Positions 8,285 through 15,618 of a DNA stretch of 64,000 nucleotides are shown in pieces; the stretch's first letter is position 1; every line of letters begins with the position of its first letter. The position numbers and the translations under genes were made by a program. The notes beneath the pieces are model-generated. The model had not been told where the DNA came from. It searched no databases and worked only from the letters and a program-made list of their open reading frames with translations. Origin of the DNA: Candidimonas nitroreducens (GTDB taxonomy: Bacteria; Pseudomonadota; Gammaproteobacteria; Burkholderiales; Burkholderiaceae_B); NCBI RefSeq assembly GCF_002209565.1, contig NZ_NJIH01000004.1, positions 248,001 to 312,000 of the forward strand, read 5' to 3'.

Positions 8285-9292
8285 TCATTTATTGAACGTG
8301 ATGCCCCGCTGAGAGATCACCCGGCCCCATTTCTCCCGTTCGGCCAGCGCATAGGCGGCGTACAGCGAGGGATCGGGGTCGACGAGCTCGAAGCCGAACG
8401 AAGCCAGGCGTTTTTGCACGAACGGATCTTTCATGGCGGCGCGCAGCGCCTTGTTGACACGCTCGGCAACCGGCTTGGCCAGGCCTTTGGGCCCGAACAG
8501 GCCGAACGACGTCAAGGACTCGAACCCCGGCACGCCCTGATCGGCGATAGGGGGCACCTGCGGCATTGCGGCGCTGGGCCGCGTGCCACTGGTGCCCAGC
8601 GGCCGTATCACGCCGCTTTTGAATGCCGCGTCACCGATACTGAGGTCGACGAAAGCCGCCTGTGTATCGTTGGCCATCAGGGATTGCAGCGCCGGGCCGC
8701 CGCCCTTGTAGGGGACATGCAGCATTTCCGTGCCGGTCATTGCGAGGAACATTTCCATCGCAAGATGGCTGGAACCCCCATAGCCCGCCGAAGCGTATGC
8801 CACTTTTCCCGGGTGCTTCTTCAGATAATCGACAAATTCGCGAACACTCTTGATGTGCATCGAAGAGTTCACACACAATATCTGCGGATTAGAGGCGATC
8901 ATGCCCAGCGGTGTGAAATCGGTATCGATGTCGTAGGACAGGCCCTTGTAATAGTGCGGCGCCATCGCAAATGTACTGTTGGTGCCCATCAGCAAGGTGT
9001 AGCCATCGGGCTCGGCGCGCGCAACGTTGGCATAACCGATAGTGCCGGTGGCGCCAGGTTTGTTCTCCACCACTACGCTGACCCCCAGATCCCGGCCCAT
9101 GCTTTCCGCCAGAACCCGGCCGATGACATCGGTAGAACCGCCGGCGCTCCATGGGATGACCAGTTTGACCGGGCGATTCGGATACTTCCCCTGCGCCGAG
9201 GCGAAGCCCGGGCATAGCATCAGCCCGGCATAAGTGGCTGCGCCGAACACGATGCGTCGACGGTTGAGGCGGTTGATTCGCTTTGCATTCAT
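8285..9292 (-). CDS. Bug-family periplasmic solute receptor of the hyu operon
   Basis: 335 residues from the ATG at 9292, which is preceded by GGGAAGGAG. The leader is Arg-rich (NRRRIVFGAATYAG) with an RRR stretch that could suit Tat or Sec export. The Bug signatures follow: YPNRPVKLVIPWSAGGSTDV and PDGYTLLMG. It likely captures the substrate of the surrounding catabolic operon. It is separated from the upstream phzF by 113 bases, where a secondary promoter or processing site could sit, and it precedes the flavin reductase by 15 bases. No membrane TctAB partner is present in the window. Confidence 0.87.
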   Translation of the reverse strand: MNAKRINRLNRRRIVFGAATYAGLMLCPGFASAQGKYPNRPVKLVIPWSAGGSTDVIGRVLAESMGRDLGVSVVVENKPGATGTIGYANVARAEPDGYTLLMGTNSTFAMAPHYYKGLSYDIDTDFTPLGMIASNPQILCVNSSMHIKSVREFVDYLKKHPGKVAYASAGYGGSSHLAMEMFLAMTGTEMLHVPYKGGGPALQSLMANDTQAAFVDLSIGDAAFKSGVIRPLGTSGTRPSAAMPQVPPIADQGVPGFESLTSFGLFGPKGLAKPVAERVNKALRAAMKDPFVQKRLASFGFELVDPDPSLYAAYALAEREKWGRVISQRGITFNK

Positions 9293-9405
9293 GGTGTCTT
9301 CTCCTTCCCTATGTGCCCTGTGCAAGGGGCTCGTAATAATGCTTATTCCATGAACATCGAGACGGGCTTCCCGGCGATGAGAGGCGCGGCTCAATTCCAC
9401 GGGGC

Positions 9406-10245
9406 TTACAACGTCAGCGTTCCCGCAATGCGGACATCAGTGCGTCCGCCTATCCATATGGCAGCCGCGTCCGCGTGCACATGGACGCGGCCGCGCCGGT
9501 TCAATACAGTTCCCTGGCGAGCCAGGTAGGTCGAGGGCATGCGCCCGGTGTGCGTCAGCCACCAGGCCAGGCCCGCCTGGAGATTGCCGGTGACCGCATC
9601 TTCCGGTACGCCCTCGGATGGCGCAAATGCGCGCACTTCGATATCGCCATCGGCAGTGTCGGTGGTACAGAGAGCGGCTACGCCTATCTTCAATCGCCCC
9701 ATGGCGCCAAAGTCGGGCTTCAGCGACAGCACAGTCTCGACATCACGCAACAGAACCGCGCACCAGCCGGAACCGTTGTCAATCCACTGAGTATCGAGCA
9801 GATCCGCAACGCCCAAGCGCAGCGCCCTGGCGGCTTGCGCGCGGGTATCGCCATCCATTGCCCCGGTGCGGCGCAGCGGCGGCGCGCGGAAGGCATAACC
9901 TTGCGGCAGCGGCCGCACGTCGACCGGCCCGGCGGCGCAGCGCTGCACCATCGGATTCGCGGCCTGTATGGCATGATGGGCGACCCATGCGGCGCACGCG
10001 CCCAATGTGGGATGGCCGGCGAACGGCAGCTCGCGCCGCTGCGTAAAAATGCGCACGGCGTAGCCGGCCTCGGCATCGTCCATCGACGCCATGACGAAGG
10101 CGGTTTCACTCAGGCCGAGCCAGGCGGCGACGCGCTGCATCGTGCACGCATCCATGTCCTGCGCGTCGAGCACGACGGCCAGCGGATTGCCCGAGAGGCT
10201 CCCGTCCCCGAATACATCGACTTGATAGAACGGATAAGTTGTCAT
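9406..10245 (-). CDS. PhzF-family isomerase/epimerase-like protein
   Basis: About 279 residues of the PhzF fold (diaminopimelate epimerase-like double hot-dog). It starts TYPFYQVDVFGDGSLSGNPLAVV and has SETAF with the general acid/base Glu near residue 47, then the conserved GHPTLGAC. PhzF relatives move protons or isomerise small hydrophobic or dicarboxylic substrates. An in-frame GTG at 10257 would add four residues and place the start two bases after the stop of the upstream aldehyde dehydrogenase gene. Operon position suggests isomerisation of a pathway intermediate; the exact reaction is unknown. Confidence 0.83.
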   Translation of the reverse strand: MTTYPFYQVDVFGDGSLSGNPLAVVLDAQDMDACTMQRVAAWLGLSETAFVMASMDDAEAGYAVRIFTQRRELPFAGHPTLGACAAWVAHHAIQAANPMVQRCAAGPVDVRPLPQGYAFRAPPLRRTGAMDGDTRAQAARALRLGVADLLDTQWIDNGSGWCAVLLRDVETVLSLKPDFGAMGRLKIGVAALCTTDTADGDIEVRAFAPSEGVPEDAVTGNLQAGLAWWLTHTGRMPSTYLARQGTVLNRRGRVHVHADAAAIWIGGRTDVRIAGTLTL

Positions 10246-10258
10246 GTGCTCGGCCACG

Positions 10259-11692
10259 TCAGGGGTTGAAAATGACTAGCCTCTCCTCCGTCATTTCGTG
10301 CACGGCATAGGCGGGGCCCTCTTTGCCAAAACCACTGTCCTTGACGCCACCGAACGGCATGGCATCGGCACGGCAACTAGAGCTTTCGTTCAGCTGTACA
10401 GTGCCGAAACGCAGGCTGCGCGCGGCTTTCAACGCCACATCGACGTTCTGCGTGAAAATCCCCGCAGACAAACCATACGGGGTATTGTTGGCATCGTCGA
10501 AAGCCTCTTCGATGCGGTCGAACATCCGCAGGGCCAGCACTGGCGCAAAGGCTTCTTTACACCACAGATCCTGGTCGGCGGGGACGTCCGTCAGCACCGC
10601 GGGGGTGACCACGGCCCCATGCCGCTGGCCGCCACAATGGATCGTGGCGCCGGCCCGGCTCGCGCGTTCGATGACGGCCACTGCGCGTTCGGCGGCGTCC
10701 GTGGAGATCATCGGGCCGATCTGCGTCCCGGGCGCAGACGGGTCGCCCGTCTGCATGGACTGGACGAGCTTCAGCACCATGGCCAGACATTCGTCATAGA
10801 CGGAATGGTGCACATATAAGCGCTGCACCGAGGTACAGACCTGCCCCGCCTTGCGGAATGCGGCGCCGACGATCTTGGGCACCGCGCGCTCAAGAATCGC
10901 ATCGCCGTCGACGATGGTGCTGGCAATGCTGCCCAGTTCCATTTGGGTGCGCCGCAAGCCGGCCGCCTGCTGGATTCTCCGGCCCACCTGGGTGCTGCCG
11001 GTAAAGGCGTAGAAATCAATCCGCGGGTCGCGCAGCAGATGTTCGCCGACGGCCTGCCCGCTGCCTTGCAAAACGCTGAGGAAATCGGCGGGCATGCCCG
11101 CGTCGAGCATGGTTTGCGCCAGCAAGCCGGCAGTAAGCGGCGTCAGCGCCGATGGCTTGAGCACCACGGCGTTCCCGCCCGCGTAGGCAGGCGCGATCTT
11201 GTGCAGCACCGTGTTCAATGGAGAATTGAACGGCGTGATGGCGCAAACCACGCCGACCGGCAGCCGCAAGGTGAAGCCGATGCGATCTTCGGCGCCGGGC
11301 GTGGCGCCAAACGGCACCATGCCGCCCGTCAAGCGCGTGGCCTCGTCGGCGGAAAGCGTCAGGGTGATAATGGCGCGGCCGGCTTCCGAGTTCGCGTCAG
11401 CTGCGGTGAAACCGGCCTCTTTCACCAGCAGCTCGACAAAATCATTGCGCCGCTCGGCCAACAGCGCCGCGACACGGCGTAGAACAGCCGCGCGCTCGGC
11501 CGGCGGCGGAGCGCCGCGGTCGACAGCCCCGCGGGCAATGGCCAGCGCCGCATCGATCTGCGCAGGGCTGGCCGTGGCCATCTGCGCAATCGGCTGCAAG
11601 GTGTACTTGTCAAGCACATCGAAATGCGCATCCGAACGAACCCAGGCGCCGTTGATCAGGCAAGCATTGCGCCAGTTAGGACGGGATGTCAT
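10259..11692 (-). CDS. NAD(P)-dependent aldehyde dehydrogenase (semialdehyde-type)
   Basis: A 477-residue ALDH. Visible elements are the NAD-binding PFNSPLN and AGGNAVVLKPS, FTGSTQVGR, MELGS with catalytic Glu near 252, and GQVCTS with the nucleophile Cys near 286. Length and architecture match succinate-semialdehyde and related dehydrogenases. The start at 11692 follows AAAGGAG and overlaps the stop of the aminotransferase gene by four bases (ATGA). In the operon it should oxidise the aldehyde released by the two-subunit TPP decarboxylase encoded just upstream. The precise aldehyde is not shown by sequence. Confidence 0.88.
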   Translation of the reverse strand: MTSRPNWRNACLINGAWVRSDAHFDVLDKYTLQPIAQMATASPAQIDAALAIARGAVDRGAPPPAERAAVLRRVAALLAERRNDFVELLVKEAGFTAADANSEAGRAIITLTLSADEATRLTGGMVPFGATPGAEDRIGFTLRLPVGVVCAITPFNSPLNTVLHKIAPAYAGGNAVVLKPSALTPLTAGLLAQTMLDAGMPADFLSVLQGSGQAVGEHLLRDPRIDFYAFTGSTQVGRRIQQAAGLRRTQMELGSIASTIVDGDAILERAVPKIVGAAFRKAGQVCTSVQRLYVHHSVYDECLAMVLKLVQSMQTGDPSAPGTQIGPMISTDAAERAVAVIERASRAGATIHCGGQRHGAVVTPAVLTDVPADQDLWCKEAFAPVLALRMFDRIEEAFDDANNTPYGLSAGIFTQNVDVALKAARSLRFGTVQLNESSSCRADAMPFGGVKDSGFGKEGPAYAVHEMTEERLVIFNP

Positions 11693-12915
11693 AGGGGCTC
11701 CTTTGCCGCCGGGGCGGATCGCGTCAATTCGATGCAGGCTTGCTTTAGCCGCGCGCACCCTTCCCGCAGCACCTCGGGCGCGGGCGCATACGATAAGCGA
11801 ATATGGCCGGGCAGTCCGTAAGCCTCGCCGGGCAGTACGGCCAACCCCTTGCCGGTCAGGAGGTAATCGGCAAAAGCGATGGCATCGCGCATCGGCACCG
11901 CGCCGTCCTCGCCGAGCAGCGCTTGCACGGAAGGAAATACATAGAACGCGCCTTCAGGCACCTGCACCGATAAGCCCGGTATTTCGCGCAGCGCCTCTAC
12001 CATCAGATCCCGCCTCTGCCGGAAGTGCCCGGCGAACTCGGCGACGCAGGCCTGATCGCCAGTCAATGCGGCCACGGCCGCAGCCTGCGCGATGGCGTTC
12101 GGATTGGATGTGCTTTGCGACTGCAGCTTGGTCATGGCCTTGAGCAGTTCCGCCGGCCCCGCGCCGAAGCCCATACGCCAGCCGGTCATTGCATAGGCCT
12201 TGGAAACGCCGTTGACCAACAGGCAACGCGCTTGCAGCTCGGGAACCAGCCGGAGCAGGCTCGCCGGTTTTTGCGTACAGAACACAATGTGTTCATAAAT
12301 ATCGTCGCACAACACCCAGACGTGGGGATGCCGCTGCAACACCTCGCCCAGCGCGCTCAGCTCGTCGTCATGGTAGACGGCCCCGCTGGGATTGCACGGC
12401 GAGTTCAGCACCAGCCATTTGGTGCGCGGCGTGATCGCGGCTTCCAGCCTGGCCGCCGTCAGCTTGAAGCCGGTCTCGCTGCCGCAGGGAATATCGACCA
12501 CGCGCGCGCCGGCCAGCCGCGCGATGTCGGGGTACGACACCCAGTAAGGCGCCGGGATGATGACTTCGTCGCCCGGATCCAGCGTAGCCACCAGCGCATT
12601 GAAAATGACCTGTTTGCCCCCGTTGCTGGCCATGACCTGCTCGCTGGAGTAGGCCAGGCCGTTGTCGCGCTCGAATTTGCGGCAAATGGCGGCTTTCAGC
12701 GCCGGAGTGCCGCCGACATCGGTGTAGCGGGTCTGGCCGGCGCGCATCGCCCGCTCGGCCGCTTCCACGATATGGCCGGGCGTCGGGAAATCGGGCTCGC
12801 CAAGCGTGAGTCCGACGATATCCCTTCCTTCGGCGCGCAGCGCGCGGATCTTCTGCCCGGCCATGGAGCTGGGCGAACTGCGTACGGCGGACAAGCGCTG
12901 CGACAGGATATTCAT
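11689..12915 (-). CDS. Class I PLP-dependent aminotransferase (aspartate aminotransferase-like)
   Basis: 408 residues. It opens NILSQRLSAVRSSPSS and GLTLGEPDFPTP, has the fold-type I landmarks YTDVGGTPALK, LNSPCNPSGAVY, CDDIYEH, and the PLP Lys in NGVSKAYAMTGWRMGF. These are features of the aspartate/aromatic aminotransferase I-gamma group. Start and stop each overlap the neighbouring genes by four bases (ATGA at both ends), so it is firmly in the operon. It probably converts the amino acid freed by HyuAB into a 2-oxo acid for the ComDE-like decarboxylase. Confidence 0.9.
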   Translation of the reverse strand: MNILSQRLSAVRSSPSSMAGQKIRALRAEGRDIVGLTLGEPDFPTPGHIVEAAERAMRAGQTRYTDVGGTPALKAAICRKFERDNGLAYSSEQVMASNGGKQVIFNALVATLDPGDEVIIPAPYWVSYPDIARLAGARVVDIPCGSETGFKLTAARLEAAITPRTKWLVLNSPCNPSGAVYHDDELSALGEVLQRHPHVWVLCDDIYEHIVFCTQKPASLLRLVPELQARCLLVNGVSKAYAMTGWRMGFGAGPAELLKAMTKLQSQSTSNPNAIAQAAAVAALTGDQACVAEFAGHFRQRRDLMVEALREIPGLSVQVPEGAFYVFPSVQALLGEDGAVPMRDAIAFADYLLTGKGLAVLPGEAYGLPGHIRLSYAPAPEVLREGCARLKQACIELTRSAPAAKEPL

Positions 12916-13529
12916 GCCGCCCTCCCCGGGTAGGCCGGCCATTCCTTCTTGGCCCCCAGGCCGCGCATGAAGCGGTCGCGCAGCTGGGCCGGGTCGCGCT
13001 CGGTGGCGCTTGCCGGTGCTACCCTCTCGGTTTTCGCGACGATCACGAACGGCCCTTCGGCCGCCTTCGACGCTTGCAGCAGCCGGTCGAAGTCCGCCTC
13101 GTCGCGGGCCCAGTGCGCCTGCTCGATGCCGCAGCCGCTGGCAATAGCCACGAGATCCGCCCCCAAGGCGGTCTGGGTCGGCTGGCCGCCCGTGATCTGA
13201 TAGGCCTCGTTGTCCCATACGACCAGCAGGAATCGTTTCGGCCGTTGGCTGGCCAAGGTTGCAAGCGAACCCAGCTGCATCAGCAGCGAGCCGTCCCCTT
13301 CGAGCACGACTACGCGCCGCTGCGGCTGGACAAGCGCCACGCCGAGCCCGATCGAGGTGGTCAAGCCCATGCTGCCGAGCATATAGAAATTGCACGGCCG
13401 ATGCCCGCAGTTCCACAACTCGAAGTTGGTGTGGCCGATGCCGCCGATGATGGCATCTTCGTCCGACGACTGATCCACCACCCGGCGGGTCAACTCGGCA
13501 CGGCTCATGGTTTTGGTCAACGGCTTCAT
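12912..13529 (-). CDS. TPP-dependent decarboxylase, beta subunit (sulfopyruvate/phosphonopyruvate decarboxylase-like, ComE-like)
   Basis: 205 residues forming the pyrophosphate-binding (PP) half of a thiamine-diphosphate enzyme. The TPP/Mg motif is LEGDGSLLMQLGSLATL, followed by VVWDNEAYQITGG. The N-terminal GIGHTNFELW and FYMLGSMGLTTSIGLG match ComE and phosphonopyruvate decarboxylases. It overlaps the alpha-like gene by four bases, which fits a two-subunit enzyme. No comA, comB or comC genes for sulfolactate are present, so sulfopyruvate is not implied. The likely substrate is a 2-oxo acid made by the neighbouring aminotransferase. Confidence 0.85.
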   Translation of the reverse strand: MKPLTKTMSRAELTRRVVDQSSDEDAIIGGIGHTNFELWNCGHRPCNFYMLGSMGLTTSIGLGVALVQPQRRVVVLEGDGSLLMQLGSLATLASQRPKRFLLVVWDNEAYQITGGQPTQTALGADLVAIASGCGIEQAHWARDEADFDRLLQASKAAEGPFVIVAKTERVAPASATERDPAQLRDRFMRGLGAKKEWPAYPGRAA

Positions 13530-14044
13530 AATTCCTCCGCGGAGCGCGCGGTCAGCAGCGGGTTCAACAGCAGCGCGGCCGGCGCCTGGGTCTTGTACGC
13601 CTGATCCAGGCTACGGCCGACGATCATTTCCAGCGTGTCCAGGCTCTCGAGCCGGTAGGACTCGATGTTCATGGTGTTCAACAGCGGCTGCATGGTGCGG
13701 TAGACCATGAACTGGCCGATCTGGAACTCACCCAGCGTCCCCCGCTCGGAAATCATCATCGGCACCGGAATCTGATAGGGCAGCGACAAGGACGCCAGCG
13801 CGTTGGCAATAGTGGCGAAGCCGCTCGTCTGCATCAGTACAATGCCCCGGCCTCCCGCCATCCAGGCCCCGGCGACCAGGCCCACGGCCTCTTCTTCACG
13901 AGTAGGATTGATCACGGTGAAGAAATCGTCGCGCAGCAGTTCGTCGATCAGCGGCGCAAGCACTTTGTCCGGCACGTAGGTAATCAAGCGTACGTCGCGC
14001 GACTTCAGCGTACGGGCGACGATTTCAGGCCAGCGTTTGCTCAT
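13526..14044 (-). CDS. TPP-dependent decarboxylase, alpha subunit (ComD-like)
   Basis: 172 residues corresponding to the Pyr domain of a split thiamine-diphosphate decarboxylase. INPTREEEAVGLVAGAWMAG contains the conserved Glu that activates TPP, followed by MQTSGFATIANALASL, typical of sulfopyruvate and phosphonopyruvate decarboxylase alpha halves. It is encoded directly before the PP-domain gene and overlaps it (ATGA), and it also overlaps hyuB upstream. The pair should give a heteromeric enzyme that decarboxylates a 2-oxo acid to an aldehyde. Family and partner are clear, the substrate is inferred. Confidence 0.84.
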   Translation of the reverse strand: MSKRWPEIVARTLKSRDVRLITYVPDKVLAPLIDELLRDDFFTVINPTREEEAVGLVAGAWMAGGRGIVLMQTSGFATIANALASLSLPYQIPVPMMISERGTLGEFQIGQFMVYRTMQPLLNTMNIESYRLESLDTLEMIVGRSLDQAYKTQAPAALLLNPLLTARSAEEL

Positions 14045-15618
14045 GACAATCCTCCATCGGCCGGCGCGCCATAACCGCCACCGCCCGCCGTCTCCATGAC
14101 AATCTGATCGCCCGGATATAAGGTCTTCTGCTCGGTCGGGTCGTTCAGCACACCATTGATGGACAAGCTGCCCGCTTGCCCCGCCTGGCCGCCGAACAGG
14201 CCGGGCGGCGGGTGCTTGAGGCGCGTCATCAGAAAAGATGCCGCCACCGGCGAAGCCTCGTCGGTGATCTCGAAGGCGAAACGCAGCCCGTCGCCGCCAT
14301 GATGCGAGCCGCCACCGCCGCTGCCGCGCCGTATTTCACGGCAATGGACAAGAATGGGTGCGAGCACTTCCATCATTTCGATCGGCGTGTTGCCCAGATT
14401 CGCGGGGAAGGACAACGCGGAGAACCCGTCGCGGCGCGCATTGGCGCCCTGGCCGCCGTTGATAAAGTTCACCACGCTGAACGGCTGGTCACGGTAGCGG
14501 CCGGCCATCGTCACCGACGAATTCGCGCAGCCCGATGCCCATACCTGATCCGGCAGCACATCGGCCAGCGCGGTGAAGATCGCCGGCGGCAGCATGTGTC
14601 CGATGGCACCCCTGCCCCCCGATGCGGCGGGATAGGTCGGATTGAAAATCGACCCTAGCGGCGCCGTGGTGCGGATCGGCAGGAACGAACCCTCGTTGTT
14701 CGGAATGTCCGGACACAGCAATGCTTTCAGGGGGTAGGCGGAATAGGCGAAGGTGTATATGGGCACCACGTTGACCGCTCTGCGCAACTGCGGACTGGAG
14801 CCGGCATAGTCGATGGAGATTTCCTCGCCGGCGACGGTCAGGCGGCACTTGATGACGATGGGCTCCTCGAATCCGTCGTGCAGCACCTCGGATTCGTACA
14901 CCCCGTCGGGCAGGGCCGCAATGGCGGCCCGCATCGCCAGCTCGGAACGCCGCCGCACCTCGCGTCCGAGAGCATTCAGATCCACGGTCTCCAGCAGCGG
15001 CAGCAGCCGCTCCTGCATCATGTTGCAGGCGGCCACCTGCGCCCAGATATCACCCAGGCCTTGTTCCGGCACGCGCACGTTCTGGCGAATGACGGACACC
15101 AGCGTTTCGTTGATCTCTCCCTTGCTCATCAGCTTGAGCATCGGGATCTGCAGGCCCTCTTCGTAGATTTCGCGATTGCTGTTGCTGCGCAAGCGGCCGC
15201 CGATGTCCGGCAGATGCGAAACCACCGCTGCGAATGCCACCAGCTCTTTGCCGCGGAAAATGGGCATCACCGTGTTGATGTCGTGGATGTGGCCCGTCCC
15301 CATCCAGGGGTCGTTGGTAATCAGCACATCGCCGGGCTCCAGCGTTTCGGCCGGGAAGCGGGCGAGGAAATGCTTGACAGTGGCGGGCAGGCTGCCGATG
15401 AACGAGGGAATGCTCATCGTGGACTGCGCCAGCGAGCGGCCCTGAGTGTCCGTGAGCACCACGGCGAAGTCGTTGGCGTCGCGCACCAGGGTCGAAAAGC
15501 AGGTGCGTACGAACGCGGCGGACGCCTCGTCGACGATACTGATGAGCCGCTTCCAGAGAATTTCCAATTCAATGGCATTGAATGGCGAAGCGCTCTCGGG
15601 GCTGGGCTGTGCGGCCAT
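14041..15618 (-). CDS. hyuB: Hydantoinase B / N-methylhydantoinase HyuB-type subunit
   Basis: A 525-residue HyuB-family protein. Signatures include TCFSTLVRDANDFAVVLTD, GDVLITNDPWMGTGHIHDI, FAAVVSHLPDIGGR and, near the C-terminus, a Gly-rich GSGGGGSHHGGDGLR. With HyuA it forms ATP-dependent ring-opening amidohydrolases such as N-methylhydantoinase, 5-oxoprolinase and acetone carboxylase. It starts one base into the hyuA stop (TAATG) and ends overlapping the ComD-like gene. In this operon it likely opens a cyclic amide or imide. The exact ring cannot be read from sequence. Confidence 0.9.
   Translation of the reverse strand: MAAQPSPESASPFNAIELEILWKRLISIVDEASAAFVRTCFSTLVRDANDFAVVLTDTQGRSLAQSTMSIPSFIGSLPATVKHFLARFPAETLEPGDVLITNDPWMGTGHIHDINTVMPIFRGKELVAFAAVVSHLPDIGGRLRSNSNREIYEEGLQIPMLKLMSKGEINETLVSVIRQNVRVPEQGLGDIWAQVAACNMMQERLLPLLETVDLNALGREVRRRSELAMRAAIAALPDGVYESEVLHDGFEEPIVIKCRLTVAGEEISIDYAGSSPQLRRAVNVVPIYTFAYSAYPLKALLCPDIPNNEGSFLPIRTTAPLGSIFNPTYPAASGGRGAIGHMLPPAIFTALADVLPDQVWASGCANSSVTMAGRYRDQPFSVVNFINGGQGANARRDGFSALSFPANLGNTPIEMMEVLAPILVHCREIRRGSGGGGSHHGGDGLRFAFEITDEASPVAASFLMTRLKHPPPGLFGGQAGQAGSLSINGVLNDPTEQKTLYPGDQIVMETAGGGGYGAPADGGLS

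Noticed and set aside
12912-14044. Reading the TPP subunits as true sulfopyruvate decarboxylase for coenzyme M
   Set aside because: No other coenzyme M or sulfolactate genes are present, and the setting is a hydantoinase operon.
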